Below the pieces are notes generated by a model. The model did not search any database, was not told the DNA's origin, and was given only the letters and a program-made list of their open reading frames with translations. Shown here piece after piece: positions 11,882 to 24,017 of a stretch of DNA of 64,000 nt; the stretch's first letter is position 1; each line of letters opens with the position of its first letter. The stretch spans positions 4,049,381-4,113,380 of the forward strand of contig JADWOT020000009.1 in NCBI GenBank assembly GCA_036345935.2. The letters run 5' to 3'. The stretch comes from Taenia hydatigena. Its lineage: Eukaryota; Platyhelminthes; Cestoda; Cyclophyllidea; Taeniidae. The translations under genes were made by a program, and so were the position numbers.

Positions 11882-14800
11882 AGGACTCTTATTTTGCTTT
11901 TGTATTTCAAATGCCTATCACCTTTGCTGCATTTTGGGCATTTCGAGCTCCCTGGCTTTGTGTGAGCGAAAACTAGCACAAAAGTCATCCTACTTGCAGA
12001 CCAGAACGTTGTTTACAGAGAGTTGGTTCCATCTTCCGGCAACATATCGTGGGTTAATGCGCTGAAAGCCTACTGGGCCCTAAAATAATACCCAACCGTC
12101 AATGACTTCTGATTTGAGGCATAGTGAGTAGCTTAAATCAGCGAATGCACCTTAAGATATTACTAAAAAATAAACGCTACACCTGGTACAATCTTTAAAA
12201 GTGTCTTATTATTTTTGCAAATAAAATGCACACACACACACACACACACAGTATGACAAGACGATCATAGACCCCAACAACTATGAGTTCGTTGAAGAGA
12301 AATGACTTCTTACCTTCCATACTTACGGAAACCTGAACTTTTGCTGTAAATGGGAGACTTGAGGTGTGCATCAGTGTCCATGCGTATCCGCAGCCACCCA
12401 TCTAAGGCCGTCAGAATGGATTTGCTGCTCAGAAGCATTAGATCAAAGGATATTACAAAACTAATGTTGAGGTGAAATTCTTCACCTTATCCAGATGGCT
12501 TATTGATTACGAATTGAAATAAAAGCGACGACTATTTGTGTGAATTCTGTTAAATTGGCCCGAAGTTGTCTAGAATGACCTGGTTATAAAGGATTGGATA
12601 AGGGTGCTAGTTGAAAATGAATATAAATGCAAACCCTTTTTTTCACCAAAAGCGTGTGAGAGAGCGAAAAAAAAATTAAATGTGCTAATCAAATGAACTC
12701 TTAGACAGTCACCGATTTGGATTTTTAGAAACGCAACTATCACACATTGATAGCAAAAGGTTTTTATTGATTTAACAATGAAAGATGAAAGAGATCACAC
12801 TTTTACAACCTCAATAGCTTAATTTCTAAAGCATTCGGGCCCACTTGTCACTGAGATAATGACTGCTATTGAATAAAACCTTTTATCTTAGGAGCCCTAG
12901 AAATGCTAACTGAACGTTTAAACTGTGTTTTTGCCACGCGAACGTTTGTTGCACAATCTGATTCAACCTCACCTTCGTCATTCGGGGTAGCATGCGTCTC
13001 TTCTTTCCATTTTTTGCCGCCAAAACCGTCACACTTTGGTTGCCTGCCTTTTCGCATCATACCGTAAAATCATCGAAAGGGCATAAAAACTTCGATGTTT
13101 ATAAATACCTCGTCGTAATATTTTGTGCATAAATACTTCATTTTGATCACTTAGACCTACATCAGCCTTGCGAGAAAGTAACCTGAACATTTTTTCAATC
13201 TGGCATTGTTTGCTATTTTGGTAGATGTGGAAGCAGGGAATGATAGTTTATGGTATTTGGCTCAAACGAGATGGATAAATAGAAACAATTTTAGCCAAAA
13301 GCGGTGTTGTGCACTTTTTGAAAAGATTCCCATGGACACCCACTAATTGGTGTTCCCAGCCACTTGATTTGTGCACAACCTCAAATGCTTGATTAGTGCG
13401 TTATTCGAATGTGGAATTGGTTTTGGCACGTCGCATTGGGGATTGCGTGTATAAGCCATATAATTTTAAACACTACTGGACCAATATTTCTACTTGACTT
13501 CAAATGAACTCAAAATGCGAAGAGTAGGTAGGAGCTCAAGAAGAATTAGTTTACTTGTGTCGGTCTCTTTAGAAACTCCCCACTTAAACTTAGCAAAGCA
13601 TCGCCCCAAAAACGCCTGCTCATTTTCCCACAGTCATCGCCTATCGAGTTGTATAGTCGTCAAAGAGGAGCAGAGAAAACGAAAAAGCAGTACAGGTTCG
13701 GATCATCGACATGATTTCACTACCGCGCACCATACCATCAACTCATGCCTCGGCTAAAATATCATAAGCAATAGACCTTTTATTAAGATGTTTAGAAAAT
13801 TGACCTAAAAGGTCGGCTCAGGTAAAGGCGACTCCAAAAAATTTTTAGAATCACTAAGACCCGCAAAAATCAGTGAAAATATTCTGAAGCGCATCAGTGC
13901 ACAGCACAACAGCAGACCCGATGCGAGAGAACTTAAAAGTTCCTCGAAGAACGACGAGTTTAGGGAGCATCGTATACTATCACTATTTCTAGTGATTACA
14001 GCACCCATTTCTCATCAAGAATATAAATTACTGCTTAATGGATTTTCATCATAAATGGCTAAGTCTTAGATTTCTTTCAAGCCTGTTGATTAAATTTCCT
14101 GGCAAATGCAATTTTCACTTTTCATTTTCATCATCCCCACATGTTTATTTATCGTTTACAAACTAAAAGGAGTGAGAATTCGCAGTCTTATTTTTGCACG
14201 AAGACTGCACGAAGCTTGATGATATCTTCAATTTCAACGCTTAGTCCACAAGAAAAACTGCAAGAATTGCAGTCATGGTAAATTTGATAAAGGTTTAATT
14301 TTTGTCGAATTGTTAATGCACATAAAGCGAAGAAGAGAGGAGGCTGTAAATGCTGCCGCTGTATCGGTAGGGTCCGCAACCAAATGAGGGTGCTTGATAT
14401 CCATAATGCCACTACTCAAGTAAAGCTGCAAACCATGTTGAGACCTGTTCTCTTCCACGGCAATAGCATCAAAAGCACTAAACCAGACATTCGTGATATG
14501 GTGGATGGAGGGTGTCAATATAATTCCACCACTTTTTGCTGTGCTGTCGTAAACTGGTCTCCCTGACTTACTAACCTGCCACAACATAAGGATTAGCATG
14601 GTATTTCTTACACAACAATGAGCTTTTCAAATTTGATATTTTATAAATTTAAATAACGAAGACGGCTTGGGTACAGTGGACTCTCATGGCCATTTGAACA
14701 CAATTGGAGACCCAAAAATTGATAGGAACCGGAATGTGAGGGTTTGAGAGCGAAATCATCATAAGATGTCATGATTTGGGGAACGTCTGCACTCCTATCA

Positions 14801-16083
14801 AGTTGCTCGTGGCCTTGTGTTACAGCAAATCATGATGTCGAAGTGGAGCAAACGAACCGTAATAAATTGTGCGCAACCTGAGTGGAGGCGCGATTGCCAT
14901 CGAAAGCCGTCTTTCCCAGTTCTCGCCTGCCTTCGGTAGAGCTTGCTTACGAAAGGCCTTTGTACGGGGTTTCCTTTCCATTTATGGAGTCCTTACGCCT
15001 TCAAGCAATTTTATTAATTCATTTTATGATGAGAAACTCAATGTTGAACAACTAAAAACTGTCTTTTGGGGCTCGAAACTCTTGGGGAACGCTAACACTT
15101 TGGTAGTGAAGCCCTCTACGAAGTCGAAACCCGTTCCATCAATTTTATACACTTTCAGTAGATTTCATTGTCTGTACCGACTAACGGCACAGGCTTCTGT
15201 TATGCTATCAAAGTGCAAAAATAAAAATTCTAGCAGCTGCAGCACTACCTGTTATTGGCTACCGTAGTGGATAAATGGAAGTGGTGAGATGATTTGTTGC
15301 TCTTAGTACGAGACCAGGAATAATGGAAGATGAGGAAGAATGATCCGAAGATTAGTGCGGTAGGCTGTTGCTGTAGAAAATTGAGCATAGCTCTGCTCTG
15401 CGCATAGTAAAGGAATTAGTTTAACCTTGCGAAGCTGTGAATTAAATGTATGTTATTTGTGGTCAAAAAGGACTGGAAACTTGTCCAATCTTGACAGCGG
15501 CACCAATTTGAAGTCTGCGTTGTTTGATGTACGTTAAAACTTTGGTCAATGTGGTCAGTGCGGTTTCTGATGAAGCAGGGTCAGGTAAACTCCATTGCCT
15601 CCCCTAATGAATTCAACATTAATTAGAGGCTTCTTCTATTTCAGGTAAAGGCAAGTAATTTGCATGGTCATCAAAGAAATCCCGTTTAATTGGCATCTCT
15701 TCTGAGTATATTATCATATTTGTGTCTTCAATGTGACTTGCATCTCTACTGACTCAAAATACTCTGAAAACGTTTAACAACAGATATCGGCTTGATTAAT
15801 TCTGAGTGAAACCCATTGGGATGATTTTAGAGAAATAATAAGTTAATGAGCAATTAAGTCATTTTTTGGAACAAACTATCGCATAATCAAGACTTTTTGG
15901 AGGTAGAATAAAAGGCAGTTTGCTTTCTACCAAGAAGGAATATGCAAGAGTGTTTTAGCCGCAGTGAGAAGAGACTGATACCAAATTAACTATCGGCTCC
16001 TATTATATTAATTTTTAATCAAAATACACGAAAGCAGTGAGGCTACCGCACAAGTACACAAATTTTAGCCCTTGATGTTGCAG
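11882..16083. other. Gene-poor stretch
   Basis: Contains the (CA)11 tract at 12229-12250 and several open frames up to 132 codons (14869-15267, +). None has a recognisable domain, splice partner or promoter. I see no supportable gene. Confidence 0.4.
12229..12250 (+). repeat. (CA)11 microsatellite
   Basis: Eleven perfect CA units, downstream of EF-hand gene C and in inverted orientation relative to the (TG)10 tract at 11370-11389. Confidence 0.95.
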
Positions 16084-16332
16084 AGACCTCAGACAGGATC
16101 CCAAAGTGGTCTTAAACAAGCAGGTAAATGGCATCGCAGCTCATGCAATTGCCCACCAGTGATGTGATGTCATGGCTCTTGCATCTCGTGCTGGATTTTC
16201 ACATTTTCCATTGTGAAACCGTGAAAGAATTTATAGTATTGGTTAAAAAGGTGGTCCTGGTGCTGTTGGCACCGGTGGACCCTTGCAATCTCTCCGGGCG
16301 ACGAGAATTGAGGAGCACTTCGTGAGACAAAG
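16084..16332 (+). other. Two exon-like blocks with matching phase
   Basis: Block 1 is 16084-16123, preceded by a pyrimidine-rich GATGTTGCAG acceptor and followed by GTAAAT. Block 2 is 16251-16332, preceded by a weak AAAAAG acceptor and followed by GTGATA. Joined, they stay open across a phase-1 junction and encode a Gly-rich segment GGPGAVGTGGP, then LQSLRATRIEEHFVRQ. The second block has clearly higher GC than its surroundings. I do not recognise the product and found no convincing start or end. It may be the middle of a gene or a chance open stretch. Confidence 0.22.
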
Positions 16333-19216
16333 GTGATAATGGTAGCCTTAATGGAGGAGAATCTGCTAGAATGATGTAGAACTCGCAATATTCTTGTGCC
16401 ACCTAAAAAACGTTAAAACGATATTGTAAAAAAGAGGTTGTTTTTAAATAGACTGCAGATTCGTCGTATTTGGATCAAATCGGAGTGTTTGGTGAACTGT
16501 CTTCTATAAACCAATGCATAATTACGTGGTCGTCTCTGATCCCTTAACCCAGGCGCAAGCTTTCGCGCACTTTGAAATACGAGTTGAATCAAGAAGTAAG
16601 GTGTTCTAGATAAATTAAGGAATGGGGCTCTTACATGTTACATAATCACTATGCAGAGTCTTATTTGTGCTGATGAAGTGATAGGAGTGGAAATTTTTCA
16701 AATCTAAAGTGCCACCAACAAAGTCGCTTTGCAGCACGTGCCTCCACCTCCTCACAGCAGTCGCATCATATGGTGTCACGTGGTTCCAACTGTGCTGCCT
16801 AGAACTGCGTGCAAGTGAGCGTTCCTTTATAGTAAAAGCATGGAAATAACTTGAAATAGCACGATTTGCCGGCGGCTGTTCAACATTATGATTGGTCTTC
16901 TCCTTTGTTTAGCTTCTAATGAAGGAAATGTAATCAACATTGCGCCAGCAGGGCTCAAACCAGATCTTAGGTATCTTTACTATTTTCTAAACTAGAGACG
17001 CATCATTTGTCAACTAAATTTTAGCATTCAAACGGGTACCTCTAGTTTCTTTCATGAACCCCTGCACTTGTTGTCACAACAGTGAATGAAGAAGACTTGT
17101 GCAATTTTCGGTTTACAATTAGGTGGGTAGACAATGCCCCGCGCCTATGGCAGGTAATGACATAAGAAAAACATTTCAAGATGGTCTTGTCAGTAAAGCT
17201 ACAAAATATATTGTTGAAAACATTTTGAAGCACCAGGCGATATTTTCCACTCGTTAATAAACAAGTTAGAAGAAAAGTACTTAGCAATGCGACTTTTTAC
17301 CTAAACTTGTTCGAAGATTGATGTCCGCTTCTCAAGACTCTCATCTCTTTCTCTTTCGCTACAAGACGTAGGGCTATAATCGTCGTACCTTAAAAATAAA
17401 AAAAAACACAACCTAAATAGATAAACACGACTGAGGTCTGATGTGATAAGTGGAACGACTGTTAGGTGCAAAATACTAAAGCTGTAATAAACCTTGGCTT
17501 ATCCACCACATAACCAAGGCAATGCCTCCAGTGTTCCCTTCCGACTTTCATTATTCTTGATGGATCCAACTGACCCCAATTCTCCACGATTGTTTTATGA
17601 TTTCTAACTCCTTCGAATATGTCACATTGCTTTCTACTCAGTTGCCTTCACCTTCTCACCGCCGCACATTAATTTTGATGTCTCCAAAAGTGAGATTATT
17701 CAGTAAGCTGGATGCATTGGTCTCGACTCTCACCTTCGTCCATGAGAGTTGCGGTGTGGTCTAGACATTTTCGCGCGTAACTTCAATTTTCTTCAGGTTT
17801 TATCCACTCAGCGATAAGAATCAGCGACGTTTAAAGAAGTCCACCATAAGTTTCGTCCTTGAAATGTTTCTCCAATTATGGTCAACACCTATTTATGCTA
17901 ACTCTTGTAGCTTAATGCATCCCTTCCTGGAGCACCCCTCTGTACGTTTTCCGATCCGTGAATTAAGAAGCCGAATATTGACACCATTAAAAACCTACGA
18001 TAGAAACTGTTCACCTTCGTCAAGATGCTTGTGCCTCGCACCTATGCTTCCTCGTCAGTGACGTAGACATTCACCCCATCGATATTAGGACTGGCAATAA
18101 TTCTTAGCATGGCCAGATCCAAGGCTCAAATAGAGATTGTCTGTAGTCTTCGTTTTTGGACCTCTTAGCATTCTCCGTTCAACAAAAGTCACCAAGGTTT
18201 CTCTATTATTCCTTAATATCTTCACTGTTGGGTATGCTCCGTATTTTCAGCGCCTGCAGATCTAGACCTGAGCTTTATAATAAACTTACTGACGATTATG
18301 GGATAATATCTATTGCCGTACAGAATGAACTTGCACCACCATAACGGAGGTGAAATTGCGTTTCACTTTCTGTTTTAGCAAAATCATCGAAATCAACCTT
18401 GGTTCCGTATTTTTTTATCAAGACTACTTGGCAGACATGCGAATTAACATGCCAAGTAAAGACATGAGTATTTACTACTGCTTCACCTGCCCTCGATAGT
18501 TTCCATGTAAACATCAGTGTGAAAGATTGCTTAGCATCCTCTCTAACTTTGTAAACATTTTGTCGAGGTATATAGGAATTATCACGATGGATATCTGTTT
18601 GGAACTAGGGCTTAAAATTCTTTATTCACAGTAGACAACGGTAGACAACGAAATTCTCCACCATATTTGATCCCATTTCGGCGTCTGCAAACACTCATAA
18701 AAGCTCATTTATTCCATTTGAGTCAGATCCGACCTGATCAATTCAGGCCAAAGTGGCAGAAACCTTTACATTGAGGAGCAAGTGATCGTGTGGAGCATTA
18801 CAGCAGCAAACCAAATCAATGGATCGAGGAACTTATGCTTTTGTTTTGCCGGTCATCGGTGAACCTTTTTCAGCACATACCTCAAATCGACACAGCCAGC
18901 TCATTAATATTTCATAAAAATAAAAAAAATAGCCTCCGAACACATACTAAGTTAATTACTTGCAAGGTTGTACGAATCCACAAGGAGAGCATTCAACATC
19001 GAGTAAAAGATAGGACTTTTTGAATGACATAACTTGAGAGTGTAGGCTCATCACACGTCAATTCGTTGAAGTTGAAAATGCTACCAACTTACCTGAGATG
19101 GCGTTATGGCTACATTCACTGCGAGTACATCCAAGTGTGATTTGAGGAAAGGCAACAATTATAAGTTTACGCTGGGACAAGGTTGACATCGGTTCGATGG
19201 CTCTTTGCGTGGGATT
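16333..19216. other. Gene-poor stretch
   Basis: No recognisable gene. A 97-nt open block at 19189-19093 on the minus strand starts with ATG and ends at a good GTAAGT donor, but it has no downstream exon that I can find. Confidence 0.4.
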
Positions 19217-19426
19217 TTATTGAAGCAGGTCCAGCATCTGCCGCAGAGTAAGCCTTTCATCACCACTGCTGCTAGGTCTTTTACTAAACTTCTTAATGTA
19301 GGTCTCAGTCAAGGAACAGTGTTCAAGAACCTCAGCCCATTCCTCCTTATCGACATGGTTAAATCCGCTTGTCCCAATGGGCTCTATTAAAAAAGTCCAG
19401 ATTCGGAAAAGAACTGTTTCCTCCAT
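19217..19426 (-). CDS. Degenerate, intronless EF-hand mini-protein D (69 aa)
   Basis: A 70-codon frame (with stop) on the minus strand that is a diverged member of the same family. Its length is right, and from the Trp at the end of loop 1 onward it aligns with gene A without gaps: helix WAEVLEHCSLTETYIKKF, then loop 2 SSSGDERLTLRQ, then MLDLL. Loop 1 (around GTSGFNHVDKEE) carries two extra residues and lacks the first two acidic ligands. Loop 2 has Ser at position 1, Glu for Gly at 6 and Gln for Glu at 12. Calcium binding is therefore probably lost while the helices remain. Unlike its relatives it has no intron after the first codons; an upstream in-frame ATG at 19435 is a possible alternative start. 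A TATAAAT box lies about 55 bases upstream, and the frame is intact, which argues for a live gene. Confidence 0.6.
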   Translation of the reverse strand: MEETVLFRIWTFLIEPIGTSGFNHVDKEEWAEVLEHCSLTETYIKKFSKRPSSSGDERLTLRQMLDLLQ

Positions 19427-19478
19427 AAAAAGCATATTGATTCAACCCAACAATGCACGGCCTTTTGCTTAATTTTGC

Positions 19479-19485
19479 ATTTATA
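19479..19485 (-). promoter_or_regulatory. TATA box of EF-hand gene D
   Basis: TATAAAT on the minus strand, about 55 bases before the ATG at 19426. The spacing resembles that of genes C and E. Confidence 0.55.
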
Positions 19486-22400
19486 GAAGCTAAACTCACC
19501 CCTTAATGATGCTGCTGGGAGCTTCCGTGTCAGGTCGTTTATGTCCGAAGCAGTGGCACGAAGAATTGACTCCTTCCAAATCGCACACTACGGCTTAACA
19601 GGGCTGGGAAAATGCACTGCATGCCCGTGACCTCTGAAATGCTCAATGCGAAGTCCGACAGTAAAGTGAATTTACACCGCTAAAGTACCTCTGCAAGCAG
19701 GTCTAATTTGTAGATCTCGCTCTAATTTCCCATAATTTTTGTAATTGCACACTATTTGCAAGAGCACGAAATTTAAAATCTAACAATTCCTTTTTAGTTG
19801 TTACAACAATGAAGAGCACTTTCGATTCGCCTAAGAAATTGTCGTCCCCTTTCCTGCTTCCTACATGGCCAATTGAGTGTTTCAGATCTACGAAAACAAA
19901 TAAAAGGTTCGGAGCTGTTTTAACTGGCCGCTTCCAACAAATTTTAGTCAATTCCTTCAGTGTTAAAGGACAGCCGTACAAAATCACGCATGGAAAATCG
20001 GGGAAGCGAAAATGCAAATTTAGAAGTAAATTTAGAGTGGTAAAACTACAGCCCTACAACTTGGGAGTTTCTTTTGAGAAGCCTCTAGACACTTCTTTTA
20101 GCCAGGTATGTTACAATCTGTTGTTTCTTTTTCAGAGAACTTGGGATACCCCTAATGCCAACCTTGTTTGCAATACTACTCCCCAATTTCGGAACAATTA
20201 AGGAAAGATTATTTACGAGCTCTTTAGTCAATAATTCCATAAGTATAGGACGCAATAAATAGTTCATTGTGATGCTTTGGCCTTCCGAATCTTACTTTTC
20301 GTCGTCAGTAATTACCTTTTGTTGGAAAGTGTTGAATTCTCCACATTAGTGGACTTGGTCCCGGAACAAAAAACCAGGCACCTGCTCATCCCTGCAAACT
20401 ACCTTGGCGCCCATTTTAGACATGCCTTACTAAACTTAAGATCGTCATGATTTTATGGCATTGAAAGAACTATTATTACTATTATTATCATTATTATTAT
20501 TATTCGATTTTCAGGGAATAGTCTTAGGGTTTTCTTCCCCTTTCTCAACCTTGTAGTTGATGGCGTATATTCGATGCAGCAGACACTTTTACACTAGCAT
20601 GGTTAATTCTCGAGCTTTGAAGTTCAATAGCCACCTGATCCCACGAGAGTGGAATTTTCACTTCAATTGGGCTTTTTGGAAGACAAAGATAAATTTCTGT
20701 TTTTGAGCTCACTTTTTCCGCGAGAAATACGCTGTTACGCCAGGATGACATTGCTGCATCTGGCGATTGGCGAAACTAACCATGTGACATGCTCAATCGG
20801 GTCTAATTGCTACCAACCTCATCGCGCCTTCTTTATCCGACGCACCCGTGAATTGGAGGGAACCTTAAAGCGTTTCCTGTGATATTCCCACTGAATTGTG
20901 GTTTTTGGTGGCTAAAGTAAGCAAAAAGCCATGAAATATGCCAAATAAGGCTTCTGTGCCTGACCAAACGAAAACCTAACTTCAAGTCAGAATGCTTGTT
21001 AACCCTGTTTACTGGTGGACTACTAGTTCGTTCAATGCCCAAAATAGGAACTTTGAATGGATAGGAGCTTGTATTGTAAGAGGCAGGACTAATTGAAGGC
21101 AAGCTTTAATTTAGCGATACCTTGGAGAAGGTCTTACATCAATGTGACGTGCTGGGAGGGTTGATGCACCAGAAGGACTTCCATAAATCAGGATACATGT
21201 GAATAAGTATGGAAAGTAACTGGATATAGAAAGATGCGTTGTTTAAATTAACCTCTGGTCTTTTAGAATAACGGACAATTCCTCCTTGTTGATTGCACCG
21301 CCTCTGTTCGTAGTCTGTCCTTTCCTCCGTCACACAGTGCGAACGGCCTTCAAATCCGCTTGCTCATGATACTACAAGTCAGTGATACCCTATTTTGGCT
21401 CCTTAAATCGCTTCACAATGTATTGTTTACATGGCCATCATGCCTTTAAACCATTTGAGGTGGTTTATTAATAATAATAGGAGGCCAAAGAAACGAGATC
21501 GCGGTCGCTGATTACAAAAAGGCTCAATATTGCTTAAATAGAACGCATCCTGAACGCAACACACCCTTCTTTTAATCCATGCTCTCCGCCTTTTGATGGA
21601 ACTATGGTTTCTGCCTTTTTACGTAAATATGTCAACATCTGAGTGGTATCGCCATTTAATTTTTACCTCATACTCTTCAAAGTCGTTTCAAACGATGCTG
21701 AATTTGGTAACTCCAGAGAAATAAATTCGCATCATTCATTGGAACAAAACTGGCAATAAGATAAACAATCATGACCAGCCGCCCAGATATGCTTAGACGT
21801 TATGACAGGACCCACTGCATCTCTACAACCACTAAAGTCCCAGTTATTGCAGCTTAATGTTTGGGCCCATGTGGATAAGTGTTCCCATGATTCTCAAAGT
21901 AGTTGACTGTCAAAGGCTGACTGGCACTGAGGGTGCATCGACGCCCTCGGTAATGATAGTGTGCTTGAGAAAGTAATCGACTTTGTGAACCCCGCCGTTG
22001 CTAAAATTTGTTTCGCATGGCTTGCTCAAGTGAGTCCCATTATGAACAAGCTAAAGAGTCCCATCACCACTTCGTTGTCAGCCTCCTCACTCTTCTCTCT
22101 GGAAGTAAAGTTGAGGCACAAATCACTGATTTAACAGTTGATTAAGCAATGAATGAGCATCTTCTTTGATTAATTACCAAGTTGATAAAACTTTGCTCCT
22201 TAACACCGGGAGCTTACCTATCAAGGATATTTAAGAGCTGAATATATTATCACAGGCATAATGTAAAATGCTTTTTAATGGAAAATTGGAGTTCTCGACA
22301 CTCTGCTTCTATGTCGGCTAAAAAAATGTTCTGACTTCTGAGGATTGGGAAGCTCTTTAACGAATGATATCTGTTGAAGTTACTTCGAAGCTGATAATCA

Positions 22401-22594
22401 AATGCCTAAGGATTGAAAGTGAAACGCGCAAGACGAATAGCCATCACATTTGGCTCCAAAGAGATGAACGGCTAGTTCTTATACTATCTTCGAAACTCTT
22501 GGAACGCTATCATGCGCTCTCTCGCAGTGCAAATGTCATTGTTTTCACCAGATATTCAGTACACGAATTGAACTGGTATCGTGTCAATCTGACC
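19486..22594. other. Gene-poor stretch
   Basis: Contains an imperfect ATT/TTA trinucleotide tract at about 20471-20505. A 130-codon open frame at 19809-20201 (+) is basic and AT-rich with no known domain. I do not call it a gene. Confidence 0.4.
20471..20505 (+). repeat. Imperfect (TAT/ATT)n microsatellite
   Basis: About twelve units of TAT/ATT, interrupted by ACT and CAT variants. Confidence 0.85.
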
Positions 22595-23131
22595 TCAAAT
22601 CTCGTGTGATTCTGTTTCATTGGCTACTTCGCCTTTAAAGGTAATTTTGGGCTCATTCACATAATGCGAAAATGTGTCTTGCTGGCGTTCTGGCGCGTGG
22701 CAGTATTGGAGACGATGGGTCGGGAGTGATTTTTCGCCCATGCGCTCATTTTCTAACCACCACAGTGATGCTGTTATCTTGCGCAACCAGCAGAAACGCT
22801 GAGATCGCATCCCCAGTCCACATGCTCCAAGTTGATGTTTAGTGGCCAAATGTTGCGCTATCTGACCACATTTTTCACAAAAAATAGGGACAGACCTATG
22901 TTCCTCAGGCAAATGATTCATTATACTGCTGTTGAAAAAGAGCTTAGAGTTGTGATGCATAAAAATGATATCTTCTCTTAAGCAAGAGTTAAAGAGATCT
23001 CGCATAGTTGAGTGACTTGAATTGCCCCAGTTTAAGAAATCCCCACTTTCCATTGAGCTACAAGGTTTTTGGTGCACAGAACCACTCGTCAACATCGCGT
23101 CCCCTGTTTGAGCGTGCGTGAAATAATGCAT
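22595..23131 (-). CDS. Hypothetical 178-aa protein
   Basis: The longest uninterrupted frame in the left half of the window. The start at 23131 follows directly on a pyrimidine-poor TAAAAATCCAG, which could act as a cis or spliced-leader acceptor. The product is rich in His, Cys and Ser, with FCEKCG followed by QHLATKHQLGAC near the middle. That arrangement recalls a metal-binding CxxC/HxxxxH cluster, but the spacing fits no zinc-finger family that I know. I see no signal peptide or membrane segment and no clear TATA or poly(A) signal. It may be a lineage-specific gene, a degraded transposon frame or a chance opening. A frame this long is uncommon but not impossible by chance in 64 kb. Confidence 0.28.
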   Translation of the reverse strand: MHYFTHAQTGDAMLTSGSVHQKPCSSMESGDFLNWGNSSHSTMRDLFNSCLREDIIFMHHNSKLFFNSSIMNHLPEEHRSVPIFCEKCGQIAQHLATKHQLGACGLGMRSQRFCWLRKITASLWWLENERMGEKSLPTHRLQYCHAPERQQDTFSHYVNEPKITFKGEVANETESHEI

Positions 23132-24017
23132 CTGGATTTTTAGACTTTTTATGCCCTTTAAGAGCAAATTTATATCGGTCAGGCAATCTCCACTTTAACT
23201 ACTATGATCGTGCTAAACCAGATCCCAGTCATCCTGCAAAATGCTAGTTTTCAACCTCAGCACATCACTAATTGTAGCGTAAGAAGACAAACATTTCGTG
23301 AATGAAGGCAGTAGCTAGTAATGACCAAACGGAATCAATTGAAATGATGCACATTGTGAGCCAACTCCATTTCACAGGTTTTGGTGTAGTAAGCCCCATC
23401 GAAGCATGATCGTGCCCCGCCAAAGTAACAACTGTTGACCTCTTCTTACGACTTTGAACGTTGTCTAAATTAATCGTGTAAAGTGTGACACCATTGGCCG
23501 GGCAAAACTAGCTCTTATTCGCCTTCCCCCTTCCCCTCATTCGGTTTTTTGACTTACACTCAGCTGTATCGGACGGTGGCAAAACTTGTTGTGAACTTTT
23601 AACGAATGCACGAGCTGTAGTAGATCACAATTCTGTTTGCGTTTAAAAGCCTAGTCAGGGTCCAAATCCCATCTAAGAGGATTTACACTCGTCAGTTTAC
23701 TACTGTACAACTTGGCCAGTCGATAATCAAAAGTTGGAAGACAAATATTGTTCTTGGTTGCGCACTAACTCTCAACTCATTTTAGCATTATGCAACACCG
23801 TTTCACGTACCTACAAGTGGACATCAGATTTGGACAAAAAGTCAGTAAGACCAGTAACAGATACAGCCAACTCAATGGTAAATAGCCATACCTTGGAAAA
23901 TTGGATTAAAAATGATGGACAGCATTTACTGTGCGGTGTGAAAAAAAAGGACCCCAGTACAAAAATATATGTATACCACAGATGAAACGAAGGGTTAAGT
24001 GATGAGTTCTCATAATC
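23132..24017. other. Intergenic stretch
   Basis: Nothing supportable. An 83-codon open frame at 23734-23985 (+) has no domain or splice support. Confidence 0.4.

Noticed and set aside
14869..15267. 132-codon open frame on the plus strand
   Set aside because: No initiating ATG near its beginning, no domain, no splice partner. The GC-rich part reads equally well on both strands.
19093..19189. Open block MSTLSQRKLIIVAF... ending at a strong GTAAGT donor on the minus strand
   Set aside because: 32 open codons are expected often by chance, no downstream exon was found, and it begins 28 bases after the stop of EF-hand gene D.
19809..20201. 130-codon basic open frame on the plus strand
   Set aside because: No recognised family and no clear gene signals; treated as chance.
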